64,000 bases of DNA from an uncultured Candidatus Melainabacteria bacterium (GCA_949902595.1 CATLDC010000005.1:62001-126000), one strand, 5' to 3'. Positions 1-9,092 are shown, numbered from the stretch's first letter. A program made the numbers and translations. The notes: a model not told the origin generated them from the sequence alone.

Positions 1-67
1 ATACTGAAAGCAGCATTAGTATTATAATTGCGATTATGCCTACAATATATCTCTTTTTTATCTTCAT
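1..67 (-). CDS. N-terminus of a membrane-anchored protein running off the left edge (possible HlyD/MFP adaptor)
   Basis: Minus-strand reading from ATG at 67..65 gives MKIKKRYIVGIIAIIILMLLSV, an N-terminal TM segment; the ATG overlaps the TGA of the upstream TolC gene (ATGA). Adaptor identity inferred only from context. Confidence 0.45.
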   Translation of the reverse strand, partial: MKIKKRYIVGIIAIIILMLLSV

Positions 68-1599
68 ACATTGTCCTTTTTACTGGTTTTCTTTGTTTTC
101 TTAGCAAGTTCTTTTTCCTGCTTTTTCAAATCTTTCTGGTAATCTTTGACATCTTCGACAGTCAAAGTATTTTCCTGCGGGAGCGCGATTTGGCGCTCAA
201 GTGTCGCGCGTGCAACATTGTAGTTGTAAACCGCCTGAACATAAGAGCTCTGCGCGTTATTATAATTTACCCTTGCATCCTGAAGCTGGATATAATCTCC
301 GAGTCCCACGCTGTAGCGGCCGTCTGCAAGTTCAAGGTTTTCAAGAGTCTGACGCACTTTGGTTTCAAGAAGCGGAATTTGTTTTTCAAGTTGAATCATG
401 TCAACATAGGCAGTTTGGATATCAAAATACAAGTTCTGGTTCAAGAGTTCAATCTCTGTTTTAGCAAGGTTTAGTTCTGAATTAGCAATATCAACCTCGT
501 GTTTCACCTGCTTCATATTAAAAGTAGTATTCAAATCAAGATAAACATTCACCCCGTTATTAGCGTAAGTTTTGCTGTTAGCATAGCTATACCCCACGCC
601 ACCGCGAAGTTCCGGCAGATATTGGCGTTTTGTAAGCAGCACGTACTGTCTCATGGCTTTAAGGGTTGCATTAAGCGCCTTCAAGTCAGGTCTGTTTTCT
701 TTTGCAATGCTTACAGATTTTTCAAAAGTGTAAGGGTATTTTTCAAACACGTAGTCGCTTAGAACATCGCTTTTTTCAACTTTTGTTGCATAAACCGCGT
801 CCTGAATATCGTCAGGGAGTTCTAGAAATTTTTCGTAGTTATCAATATTTGTGAGGCTCATTGGAACATACGGGTTTCTAAGATTGAAAGTTTCCGTATT
901 CTGGATATTGTATTCAGGCGCATAAGCCACGTACATAGCGTTATTCAGGGCAACAATCGCATTTTTGTAGGTGTTTTCAGCCTTAACAAGTGCGACTTTT
1001 GAATCGCTCAGGTTAACTTCTGCATTAACAAGGTCGATTTTTGACTTAATCCCTTCTTCAAAATAAGCAAGTGTTCTCTGGTAGTTTCTCTCGTTTATCT
1101 GGACATTAAGTCTTTCGACCTCCATAAGATTTTTGGCTGCGAGCACTCCGTAGTACTGGAGTTTCACATTAAAAATTGTTGTAAGCACAATCTCGTCAAA
1201 ATCAAACTCGGCAGCGATTTTATTGAACTTCTGCATTCTGATATTGGCGTCAGAGCGTCCGAAGTTCCAGAGAAGCTGCGAAAGTCCTGCATCAAAAGCC
1301 GGCAGGGTTCTTGTATTAAGGGTTGTGCCGTTGTTTCTTCTTGTATAGCCCTGATTAAATCCGCTTCCCAGTGTAACGCTCGGGAAATAAGCAGATTTTG
1401 CCACCCCGACGCTTGAGGCTGCGATATCAAGGTTCAGGATATATTTTTTCACAACAGGGCTGTTATTTAGTGCAATTTTTATACAGTCGTTTATCCCGAG
1501 TGAGGTGTTTTTCTCAATCTGGATGCTTTGGAGTGCTTCTGCTTTAAGCGTGAGCACCATACACATTAATAGTAATACTAGTTTTAATTTATTTCTCAT
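64..1599 (-). CDS. TolC-family outer membrane efflux protein
   Basis: 511 aa; signal peptide and two internally similar OEP-type coiled-coil halves (e.g. YSVGLGDYIQLQDARVNYNNAQSSYVQAVYNYNVARATLE). Confidence 0.85.
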   Translation of the reverse strand: MRNKLKLVLLLMCMVLTLKAEALQSIQIEKNTSLGINDCIKIALNNSPVVKKYILNLDIAASSVGVAKSAYFPSVTLGSGFNQGYTRRNNGTTLNTRTLPAFDAGLSQLLWNFGRSDANIRMQKFNKIAAEFDFDEIVLTTIFNVKLQYYGVLAAKNLMEVERLNVQINERNYQRTLAYFEEGIKSKIDLVNAEVNLSDSKVALVKAENTYKNAIVALNNAMYVAYAPEYNIQNTETFNLRNPYVPMSLTNIDNYEKFLELPDDIQDAVYATKVEKSDVLSDYVFEKYPYTFEKSVSIAKENRPDLKALNATLKAMRQYVLLTKRQYLPELRGGVGYSYANSKTYANNGVNVYLDLNTTFNMKQVKHEVDIANSELNLAKTEIELLNQNLYFDIQTAYVDMIQLEKQIPLLETKVRQTLENLELADGRYSVGLGDYIQLQDARVNYNNAQSSYVQAVYNYNVARATLERQIALPQENTLTVEDVKDYQKDLKKQEKELAKKTKKTSKKDNV

Positions 1600-1684
1600 C
1601 GGTCCAAATAATTACAGCTGTTTCTACATTATAAACGACAGCCATAAAATTATGTTCATTTTTTTGTATGAGATTATTCTACTA

Positions 1685-2470
1685 CTACTTTAATTCAGGA
1701 GATATTCCCCAGTGGAGCTTATTTCTCAAAACAGAATAAAAGCTTTCGTCATTAATAAACGCAAGTTTTGCCTTATTTTCGGAAGCTGAAATTGAGATTT
1801 TATCAACGCAATTAGTCGTATCAAACCCGTCTATCGCAACAGAGAGAAGCCTGTCGCTTGTTTTCACCGTAATCATCTCACAGGATGGCACCACAAGTGG
1901 TCTTGCATTGAGTGTATGAGGGCAAATTGGGACAATAACAATAGCATCGAGTGTCGGGTACAATACAGGTCCGCCTGCCGAAAGCCCGTAAGCTGTTGAG
2001 CCTGTAGGGGTTGAGATAATCAGCCCGTCTGCGATATAGTCACACACAAATTTATCGTTGATTTCGAGATAGAATTTTGAGGTTCTGCTTGTTGCGCAGC
2101 CTTTGATTACAAAATCATTCAGCGCCTTGTAATCACCGGAAGTGAGCATCAGGCGTTCTTCGACCGAGTAGTTCTGGTTAAGGACTGATTTCACAGTTTT
2201 TTTAACTTCGTTTACTCCGGCTTGTGAGAGGAATCCGAGTCTTCCGAGGTTTATACCGAGCACAGGGATTTGGGATGAGGCATAGAACCTTGCAGCTTTT
2301 AGAAGTGTACCGTCACCGCCCAAAACAAGAGTAAAGTCTCCGAAGTTTTGCATTGTTTCTATATCAAAAGTTTGGTAGTCGACTTTTTCGGCATCGAGTG
2401 CTGATTTGAGAGATTTTAGAGCTTCTCTGAAGTTTGAGATTGCGCGGTTATATACAACATTTATTTTCAT
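1685..2470 (-). CDS. nadK: NAD kinase
   Basis: GGDGTLLKAAR, GLSAGGPVLYP and SRTSKFYLEIND blocks typical of NAD kinase. Confidence 0.92.
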   Translation of the reverse strand: MKINVVYNRAISNFREALKSLKSALDAEKVDYQTFDIETMQNFGDFTLVLGGDGTLLKAARFYASSQIPVLGINLGRLGFLSQAGVNEVKKTVKSVLNQNYSVEERLMLTSGDYKALNDFVIKGCATSRTSKFYLEINDKFVCDYIADGLIISTPTGSTAYGLSAGGPVLYPTLDAIVIVPICPHTLNARPLVVPSCEMITVKTSDRLLSVAIDGFDTTNCVDKISISASENKAKLAFINDESFYSVLRNKLHWGISPELK

Positions 2471-2544
2471 ACACCTGATTATACCATAATATGCAGGTTT
2501 GTGATATAATTTGGGATGACTCCCGACAAAACAAGCAGAGCTTA

Positions 2545-2580
2545 CTCCCTCGCCCTGCGGGAGAGGGTAGGGGTGAGGGG
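2545..2580. repeat. G/C-rich intergenic palindrome (CTCCCTCGCCCTGCGGGAGAGGGTAGGGGTGAGGGG)
   Basis: Imperfect hairpin directly upstream of the bifunctional nuclease ORF; resembles GGGGTGGGG-type tracts elsewhere in the window. Confidence 0.5.
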
Positions 2581-2594
2581 GCAGCGAGGTAATT

Positions 2595-3104
2595 ATGATT
2601 GAAATGAAAGTAATGGGTATAGCACTCGACGTGAGAACAAACTCACCGATTGTTGTGCTTCACGATTTGGATAACAGAAAAGCGCTTCCTATATGGATAG
2701 GTTCAGCAGAGGCAAGTGCGATTATAAGATGTATTGAAGGGCTTGTTGTTGCGCGTCCGATGACGCATGACCTTGTTGCAAACATCATCGAAAAAACAGG
2801 TTACAAGCTTGAAAAAATCGAGATTAACGATGTTGAAAAAGAAACATATTACGCAACTCTGTTTTTGGAAAAAGACGGTGAAACGCTTGAAATTGACGCG
2901 CGTCCGTCAGACGCCATAGCAGTTGCTATGCGTGCAGAAGCGCCGATTTTTGTGACAGCAAATGTGCTTATGAACGGCTCTGTTTCAACAGATTCAGCAA
3001 AAGACGAAGAAGAAGCGCAGGAGTTCAAAGATTTTATCCAGAACATCAAGCCTTCTGATTTTGAAAAACTTATGAAGGGAAAACACCAAGAGAACGACCA
3101 GTAA
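2595..3104 (+). CDS. Bifunctional nuclease family protein (DUF151/BFN)
   Basis: LPIWIGSAEASAI ... RPMTHDLV ... IDARPSDAIAVAMR signature. Confidence 0.9.
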   Translation: MIEMKVMGIALDVRTNSPIVVLHDLDNRKALPIWIGSAEASAIIRCIEGLVVARPMTHDLVANIIEKTGYKLEKIEINDVEKETYYATLFLEKDGETLEIDARPSDAIAVAMRAEAPIFVTANVLMNGSVSTDSAKDEEEAQEFKDFIQNIKPSDFEKLMKGKHQENDQ

Positions 3105-3116
3105 AAAGAGGGAAGT

Positions 3117-4292
3117 ATGAACATAAACAAAAACTACGAAAATCTTGAACAAAGCTACCTATTCTCAACCGTAGCAAAAAAGGTTAACGAATTTACAGCC
3201 AAAAATCCGGACAAAAAAGTCATCCGGCTTGGAATCGGAGACGTAACTTTGCCTCTCTGCAAGGCTGTAGTTGATGCGATGCACAAAGCCGTTGACGAGA
3301 TGGGTGTGCAGGCAACTTTCCGCGGTTATGGCCCGGAGCAGGGCTATGATTTCTTAAGAGAAGCGGTCAAAGGTTATTACGCTAAACGCGGAGTAAATCT
3401 GGAGCTTGACGAAATTTTTATTTCTGACGGTGCAAAAAGCGATTTAGGAAACATTCTTGACCTGTTTGACAAGGACAACACAGTACTTGTACCGGACCCT
3501 GTATATCCGGTTTATGTTGATACAAACATTATGAACGGCAGAAAGGTTGTTTTTGCGAACGCCAACGGCGACAATTGCTTCTTGCCAATGCCGGACAAGA
3601 GTGTAAAAGCTGACATAATCTACATTTGTTCTCCGAACAACCCGACGGGCGCGGCTTACAACAAGGAGCAGCTCAAGGCTTGGGTTGATTATGCAAACGA
3701 AACAAATGCTATAATCTTGTTTGATTCAGCTTACGAAGCGTTTATTTCAGACGAGGATTTGCCTCGAAGCATATACGAAATCGAAGGTGCAAAAACTTGC
3801 GCAATCGAGTTCTGTTCGCTTTCAAAAACAGCCGGATTCACCGGCACGCGCTGCGGTTACACGATTGTTCCGCAAGCTTTAGGCAAGCTTAACAAAATGT
3901 GGCTAAGGCGTCAGACAACAAAGTTCAACGGCGTCCCATACATTATCCAGCGAGGCGCAGAGGCGGTATTCTTAGAAGAAGGGCAAAAAGAGATTAAGGA
4001 AAACATAAATTATTACAAGGAGAATGCAAAAGTCATCTCAGAAACGCTTAAGGAATGCAACATCTGGCATGTAGGCGGGAAGCATTCGCCGTACATTTGG
4101 CTCAAGTGTCCGAACAACATGACATCCTGGGAATTTTTTGACTACTTGCTTGAAAACGCGCAGGTTGTCGGGACTCCTGGTTCAGGATTCGGCCGTAATG
4201 GAGAAGGGTATTTCCGTTTGACTTCTTTCGGGTCAAAAGAAAACACTCTTGAAGCAATGGAAAGGTTTAAGAAGTTATGTTCTGGAAGATAG
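3117..4292 (+). CDS. dapL: LL-diaminopimelate aminotransferase
   Basis: PLP class I/II aminotransferase with RLGIGDVTLPLC, FISDGAKSD, SLSKTAGFTGTRCGY; ~390 aa. Confidence 0.93.
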   Translation: MNINKNYENLEQSYLFSTVAKKVNEFTAKNPDKKVIRLGIGDVTLPLCKAVVDAMHKAVDEMGVQATFRGYGPEQGYDFLREAVKGYYAKRGVNLELDEIFISDGAKSDLGNILDLFDKDNTVLVPDPVYPVYVDTNIMNGRKVVFANANGDNCFLPMPDKSVKADIIYICSPNNPTGAAYNKEQLKAWVDYANETNAIILFDSAYEAFISDEDLPRSIYEIEGAKTCAIEFCSLSKTAGFTGTRCGYTIVPQALGKLNKMWLRRQTTKFNGVPYIIQRGAEAVFLEEGQKEIKENINYYKENAKVISETLKECNIWHVGGKHSPYIWLKCPNNMTSWEFFDYLLENAQVVGTPGSGFGRNGEGYFRLTSFGSKENTLEAMERFKKLCSGR

Positions 4293-4311
4293 AAAAATTA
4301 TTGTTTAATAA

Positions 4312-4337
4312 AAAGGGCGCCTACGGCGCCCTTTTTA
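4312..4337. terminator. Rho-independent (bidirectional) terminator
   Basis: AAAAAGGGCGCCTACGGCGCCCTTTTT. Confidence 0.85.
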
Positions 4338-4664
4338 TTTCTTATAAATCTTTTTAGCACGTTCTTTGATTTCTTTATACTCTTGACTATCTTCAAGTAA
4401 ATCCTTCCTGCAATACGCCCTGTTAACTATTTTAGCATCAGTAAGGTTTATTTTCGGCCAGAATAGCGCAAGAAGAATAATACTTATATTAGCTAATGTA
4501 TTACTTACATCTAAAAGCCCGAGTCCCATACGGGCAGGAAGAAGAGTTCCAAGTATTATAGCTGCGCTTTTTCTTTGCTCTACTGCTGCATTATGTTTTG
4601 CAGCACGTACCTGTCTGCATATACCGTTGCCTTTTGGGGCTTGAAAAATCTTTTGTATCTTCAT
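4335..4664 (-). CDS. Hypothetical protein with two likely TM helices
   Basis: 109 aa, begins MKIQKIFQAPKGN; hydrophobic stretch SAAIILGTLLPARMGLGLL..ANISIILLALFW; promoter-like sequence upstream (4691-4722). Confidence 0.6.
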   Translation of the reverse strand: MKIQKIFQAPKGNGICRQVRAAKHNAAVEQRKSAAIILGTLLPARMGLGLLDVSNTLANISIILLALFWPKINLTDAKIVNRAYCRKDLLEDSQEYKEIKERAKKIYKK

Positions 4665-4732
4665 AAGTCACTTCCTTTTATGTATTAATAGTTATATAAA
4701 AACCGCTAAAAAATTTTTTTGCTAGTAAAAAA

Positions 4733-4752
4733 GACCCGCATTCCTGCGAGTC
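4733..4752 (-). terminator. Terminator hairpin, copy of the tRNA-Leu terminator
   Basis: GACCCGCATTCCTGCGAGTC flanked by A-run; near duplicate of 4992-5011. Confidence 0.65.
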
Positions 4753-4762
4753 TCATTAGAAT

Positions 4763-4984
4763 TGCTCCAGGCCAGACTTAAGTGCGGCAGCCCGGAGTGA
4801 AGGACTGTTTGGCGACGGGGAGTCGGCAAAAAGTCCGAAACTTTACGTCAGCGCCGTAGCAATCTTGACGTTGCGATAACATGTTTAGTAGAACTTTTAG
4901 CTGATTGCCCAGGCGCTGTCTGGCAAGCGAGGGTGAGCAGTTATGACTGGCAGTTTGGGTGATTTCGTCCGAGCGGCTGGAGCA
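4763..4984 (-). ncRNA. Candidate structured RNA / tRNA-Leu-derived element
   Basis: Minus strand starts TGCTCCAG and ends CTGGAGCA (pairing ends identical to the tRNA-Leu acceptor), internal stem-loops, followed by a duplicated terminator; ORFs called here look spurious. Confidence 0.4.
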
Positions 4985-4991
4985 CAAAAAA

Positions 4992-5015
4992 GACCCGCAT
5001 CTCTGCGAGTCTTTT
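4992..5015 (-). terminator. tRNA-Leu terminator
   Basis: GACCCGCATCTCTGCGAGTCTTTTT hairpin, downstream of the tRNA on the minus strand. Confidence 0.65.
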
Positions 5016-5021
5016 TAGAAT

Positions 5022-5108
5022 TGCTCCAGGCCAGACTTGAACTGGCACCGAGGGTGAACCCCGATTGGATTTTAAGTCCAACGCGTCTACCGATTCCGCC
5101 ACTGGAGC
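5022..5108 (-). tRNA. tRNA-Leu (anticodon UAA)
   Basis: Minus strand GCTCCAGTGGCGGAATCGGTAGACGCGTTGGACTTAAAATCCAATCGGGGTTCACCCTCGGTGCCAGTTCAAGTCTGGCCTGGAGCA; 7-bp acceptor, long variable arm, T loop TTCAAGT. Confidence 0.95.
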
Positions 5109-5258
5109 AGGTAATATTCAATTTTCAACTTATCGCCCGCGAAACCCAAAGAGTGCCACTGGAGCCTTATTTATAATAATATAAACACCGCCAGAAGTCA
5201 ACAAAAAAGGAACTGTTTATCCAACAGCTCCTTTATACAATTTTCAAGATAGTAAAAG

Positions 5259-5528
5259 TTAAGCCTCTGCTTCTTCTTTGTCTTTGTTCAAAAGTTCCTG
5301 AATCTTGTCCATGATTTCTTCACTCTTTTCCTGAACATCTGAAACAATGTTGTCTGCTCTTCTTTTAATATCTTTCACTGTTTCGTCGGTTTTCTTTGCC
5401 ATATCAGAAGCCATATCGCCGAGCATTTCTCTTGTTTCTGCACCTGATTTTGGAGCAAGAAGAATACCTGCTACTGCACCGATTGTAGCTCCGATAGCAA
5501 AACCTGCTAAAAATCTTGTTACTGACAT
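5259..5528 (-). CDS. YtxH domain protein
   Basis: N-terminal FAIGATIGAVAGILLAPKSGAETREML followed by amphipathic helix. Confidence 0.8.
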   Translation of the reverse strand: MSVTRFLAGFAIGATIGAVAGILLAPKSGAETREMLGDMASDMAKKTDETVKDIKRRADNIVSDVQEKSEEIMDKIQELLNKDKEEAEA

Positions 5529-5592
5529 ATTTTTTCTCCTTCTTTTGTAGTTTAACTTCTTTTAATAAATTTTGTATTAGTAAGTCGATTTA

Positions 5593-5961
5593 TTACTTTC
5601 TGCTAAAGATTTTAAAAGCAGAACATAAACCGCCGAAAAAGCCCTTTGCAACAGTGCCTGTCACAGAACTTACTTTGGATAGAATGTTAAGAGGAGAATT
5701 TTTTATCATTTCTCTTACCCTGTTTACCCCTTCGTCTGCTTTAATAATGATTCCGCTTACAATCTCTACAGACTTGTTAATATTCTGCAAAGTCGGAACG
5801 AGCTCCGTCTTTATGATTGTAGCAGTCTCGTCAACATTTTTAGCCAGCTTTGATAAATCAAATAATACTTTTACAAGCATAACCCCGACAATTATCACAA
5901 TAACGCCGGTAGCGTAAGCCAAAAAAGTCAAACTCTGATATAGATGTGTTGTTTCCATCAA
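5593..5961 (-). CDS. DUF948-like membrane protein
   Basis: Single TM near N-terminus then LVKVLFDLSKLAKNVDETATIIKTELVPTLQNINKSVE; adjacent to YtxH genes. Confidence 0.6.
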   Translation of the reverse strand: MMETTHLYQSLTFLAYATGVIVIIVGVMLVKVLFDLSKLAKNVDETATIIKTELVPTLQNINKSVEIVSGIIIKADEGVNRVREMIKNSPLNILSKVSSVTGTVAKGFFGGLCSAFKIFSRK

Positions 5962-5973
5962 TTACTCCTTACC

Positions 5974-6288
5974 CTAGTTAAAATCGTAGTCTGAAATATC
6001 TTCAAGCTCTTTTGCTTTTCTCATTTTTTTTGATTTAAGCATGTTCCCGAATTTCTTATATTGTTTTTCAAGCTTGTATCTTAACAAATCAATAGACTCA
6101 AGAGCCTGTTTCTTTGCTTCATTAACAGCCGGAGAATGCTTTTCAGCTAAATCACAGACAGTTTCTTTAACCTTTTCTCTCATCTCTGAACCAGGACAAG
6201 GCGCATAAAGAATACCCGCAACAATTCCACCAACAACACCGGCCAGAAGACCAACTCCGAAGCCGATAGAAGATTTCTCTTTGCTCAT
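5974..6288 (-). CDS. YtxH domain protein
   Basis: GFGVGLLAGVVGGIVAGILYAPCPGSEMREKVKE. Confidence 0.8.
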   Translation of the reverse strand: MSKEKSSIGFGVGLLAGVVGGIVAGILYAPCPGSEMREKVKETVCDLAEKHSPAVNEAKKQALESIDLLRYKLEKQYKKFGNMLKSKKMRKAKELEDISDYDFN

Positions 6289-6320
6289 AATATACCTCTT
6301 TCTTAGATTATATGTTCTGA

Positions 6321-6692
6321 TTATATCACACTTTGGAGAAGGGATAAACCCTTCCAGACTGATTGCAAAAACTTGTTCCTTCTAAGTTTTCTTATTACTC
6401 TTATATTTATAGACCAAAGCAAGATTCCTGACATTAGACTCTCAAGCTGATTTTGGACTAATTTATTTCCTGCTCTCTTAACATTGCCTACCCAGATTGG
6501 CGTAAGCTCGGCTATTTGAGCAGATACTTCTCTCGATAGCACACTAATCTCCTTAATCTTGGGCTTTGCTTCATCTAAAAAAGCACTGGACTCAAGAAAA
6601 AATCTGTCAAGTTTTAACAGGTTGAGAATAATTGCGCAGGCAATAATGAGCTCTGCGATGAAAACTATTGAAATAAGAATTGTGAAAACCAT
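6321..6692 (-). CDS. DUF948-like / hypothetical membrane protein
   Basis: N-terminal TM plus helical region; same small operon as YtxH/DUF948-like genes. Confidence 0.5.
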   Translation of the reverse strand: MVFTILISIVFIAELIIACAIILNLLKLDRFFLESSAFLDEAKPKIKEISVLSREVSAQIAELTPIWVGNVKRAGNKLVQNQLESLMSGILLWSINIRVIRKLRRNKFLQSVWKGLSLLQSVI

Positions 6693-6736
6693 ATTTATCC
6701 GTTCGTATTTGTATTATTATATGATTATATTTTATT

Positions 6737-8071
6737 ATGTTAAAAATTAAAATACACTCGGAGGATTATTTCTTGGGAAAGATTAGGTTTTATGTTGCAC
6801 TCTTTACGGCAAAACTTTTGTATCACATAATCCGTATTACAAAACTATCATCAGGCACATCTGTGATAGGCATGCTCGTGCTGAAAATCTGCCCTGATTT
6901 TCTGAAACGCTGCAATAAATATATCGATGTGAAAATAAACGTTACTGGAACAAACGGCAAAACAACCACTTCGGGCATAATTTCACACTTAATAACAAAA
7001 AGCGGGAAAACAGTTATTAACAACTCGATGGGCGCAAACATGCTAACCGGAGTCGTAAACGCACTTGCTGTTTCACTAAAACACGCAGACTTCTCTGTTA
7101 TTGAGTCAGATGAAGCCTACCTTGCCAAAATCTATGACCAATTTGAGGCTGATTACCTTGTAGTGACAAACCTTTTCAGAGACCAACTCGACAGATACGG
7201 CGAACTCGCTGCAACAAAACGTCTTATCCAAAACGGTATCGACAAAAAACCAGAACTAAAACTTATTCTAAACGCTGATGACCCGCTCGTTGCAAGCTTT
7301 GAAGGCAAAGAAAAAATCTACTACGGGGTGGAAAATGTTTATTATGCGGACGAAAGCCTGAAGGCAGCTTCTTCAACAGAAGAAGTCTTTAACTGCCCAT
7401 GCGGTAAGCCTTTGAAATATGAAAAGAAATTCTTTGCGCAGCAGGGACATTATTACTGCGATTGCGGCTACAGACGAGCGGAAGCCAAGTACAAAGCGGA
7501 TGTCATGCTCTATAAAGACCACTCTGTTATAACTCTTGATAACAAGAGCTACGAAATACCGCTTGTGGGGCTGTTTAATGCTTACAACGCGCTTGCTGCA
7601 ATAGCTCTGTGCTTAGAGGCCGGAATAAAAGACATCGAGTCAAATCTTGCGTCTTTTAAGGTTGCTTTTGGAAGAAGCGAAGTTAAATCAATCAGAGGGA
7701 AAAAAGCTTTAATACAGCTTATCAAGAATCCGATTGGTGCAAACGAGGTTTTGAAGACAGTTGACTTGGATTCGAAAATATTGATTATTATAAACGACAA
7801 TTATGCAGACGGACGCGATGTTTCATGGCTCTGGGATGCTGAATTTGAATTTTTGAAAGATGCAAAGCAGGAAATTGTTGTTTCCGGAATCCGTGCGAAC
7901 GATATGGCACTAAGACTTAAGTATGCTGGAATAAGCAATATAAAAATTGTTCCAGAGATTAACAAAGCTGTTGATTATGCGGCAAAATCGGCGGATAATG
8001 ATATTACGATACTGCCAACCTACACGGCTTTATTAAAATTGAATAAGAATAAACAATTAAGGAGTAAATAA
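6737..8071 (+). CDS. murT: MurT-like Mur ligase (lipid II isoglutaminyl synthase subunit MurT type)
   Basis: VTGTNGKTTTSGIISHLI P-loop, ESDEAYL, FRDQLDRYGEL, and Cys-rich insertion CPCGKPLKYEKKFFAQQGHYYCDCGY. Confidence 0.8.
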   Translation: MLKIKIHSEDYFLGKIRFYVALFTAKLLYHIIRITKLSSGTSVIGMLVLKICPDFLKRCNKYIDVKINVTGTNGKTTTSGIISHLITKSGKTVINNSMGANMLTGVVNALAVSLKHADFSVIESDEAYLAKIYDQFEADYLVVTNLFRDQLDRYGELAATKRLIQNGIDKKPELKLILNADDPLVASFEGKEKIYYGVENVYYADESLKAASSTEEVFNCPCGKPLKYEKKFFAQQGHYYCDCGYRRAEAKYKADVMLYKDHSVITLDNKSYEIPLVGLFNAYNALAAIALCLEAGIKDIESNLASFKVAFGRSEVKSIRGKKALIQLIKNPIGANEVLKTVDLDSKILIIINDNYADGRDVSWLWDAEFEFLKDAKQEIVVSGIRANDMALRLKYAGISNIKIVPEINKAVDYAAKSADNDITILPTYTALLKLNKNKQLRSK

Positions 8072-8781
8072 TGTTATTAGGTGTAAATATAGACCATGTT
8101 GCGACATTAAGAAACGCAAGAGGGGGGCTTGAGCCGGATGTTCTAACAGCTGCAAGAATCTGCAAGGAATGTCAGGTTGCTTCAATCACCACCCATCTTA
8201 GAGAAGACAGACGCCACATCAAGGACGCTGATGTGGAAGCAATTAGAATGCTTCCGAGGATTAGGCTTAACCTTGAGATGGCTATGACAAAAGAAATGCA
8301 GGAGATTGCGCTACGCATAAGACCTCATGCTGTTTGTATCGTGCCGGAAAAGAGGCAGGAAGTCACAACCGAAGGCGGGCTTGATGTTGAAGGCCAGCTG
8401 GATTGGGCAATTGAGTTTACAAAACCGCTTTTAGAAAAAAATATTGAGGTGAGTTTCTTTATCGACCCTGATGTGCACCAAATTTCAGCTGTCTCAAAGA
8501 CCGGAGCGCCGTTTATTGAGCTTCACACAGGCTGTTACTCAAATGCTTACGGAACAGAAGACGAAGAAAAAGCGTTTGAGGACTTAAAAGGTGCTGCCAT
8601 TTTTGCCCAGAATTTCGGGCTAAAGGTTAACGCAGGGCATGGGCTTAATTACCAGAACGTACACAGAATGCATGAGATTCCGAACCTGTATGAGTTGAAC
8701 ATCGGGCATTCAATAATTTCGCGCGCGGTGTTTGTGGGGCTGGAGCAGGCTGTGAAAGAGATGAAAGGATTAGTGGAATGA
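8071..8781 (+). CDS. pdxJ: Pyridoxine 5'-phosphate synthase
   Basis: LGVNIDHVATLRNARGG, THLREDRRHI, NAGHGLNYQNV, ELNIGHSIISRAVF. Confidence 0.96.
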   Translation: MLLGVNIDHVATLRNARGGLEPDVLTAARICKECQVASITTHLREDRRHIKDADVEAIRMLPRIRLNLEMAMTKEMQEIALRIRPHAVCIVPEKRQEVTTEGGLDVEGQLDWAIEFTKPLLEKNIEVSFFIDPDVHQISAVSKTGAPFIELHTGCYSNAYGTEDEEKAFEDLKGAAIFAQNFGLKVNAGHGLNYQNVHRMHEIPNLYELNIGHSIISRAVFVGLEQAVKEMKGLVE

Positions 8782-9092
8782 AGTCAAAAGAAGAAGTCGT
8801 AAAAGAAATGCAGCTTGTTGTTGAGCAAATGCGTCTTGACGATATTGAAGAGAATCCGGATTGCGAGTTTGAAATGTTCACCTGTAACGCATGCGGTTCT
8901 GACAAGCCTCTTGCAGGCTCTGTGCAATACGGGCCTTACAGGCTGTGCAATGACTGTGTTTTGTTTGCAGAAGTCGGATTTGAACTTGGTCAAATCAAGA
9001 CAATTGATGATTTGATAGACGCAATGGACGACAGGCGGTTGGAAGCAGACTGCGAGTTTTTGAAGAATGAAGAAAAAAGATTGCAGAATTAG
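8778..9092 (+). CDS. Small protein with CxxC-x(n)-CxxC zinc-ribbon-like motif
   Basis: 104 aa; FTCNACGSDKPLAGSVQYGPYRLCNDCV; overlaps the pdxJ stop (translational coupling). Confidence 0.7.
   Translation: MKSKEEVVKEMQLVVEQMRLDDIEENPDCEFEMFTCNACGSDKPLAGSVQYGPYRLCNDCVLFAEVGFELGQIKTIDDLIDAMDDRRLEADCEFLKNEEKRLQN

Noticed and set aside
4958-4985. Plus-strand GGTGATTTCGTCCGAGCGGCTGGAGCAC resembles a tRNA-Ser 5' half (D-arm)
   Set aside because: No anticodon arm, variable arm or 3' half follows; probably chance similarity or debris within the structured element.
5022-5108. Possible cyanobacterial group I intron in tRNA-Leu(UAA)
   Set aside because: The tRNA-Leu(UAA) is contiguous (87 nt) with an uninterrupted anticodon loop; the neighbouring element lacks a 5' exon.
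4778-5176. Several 69-77 aa ORFs across the tRNA-Leu region
   Set aside because: They overlap the tRNA, its terminator and the duplicated element on both strands; no RBS or domain signal.
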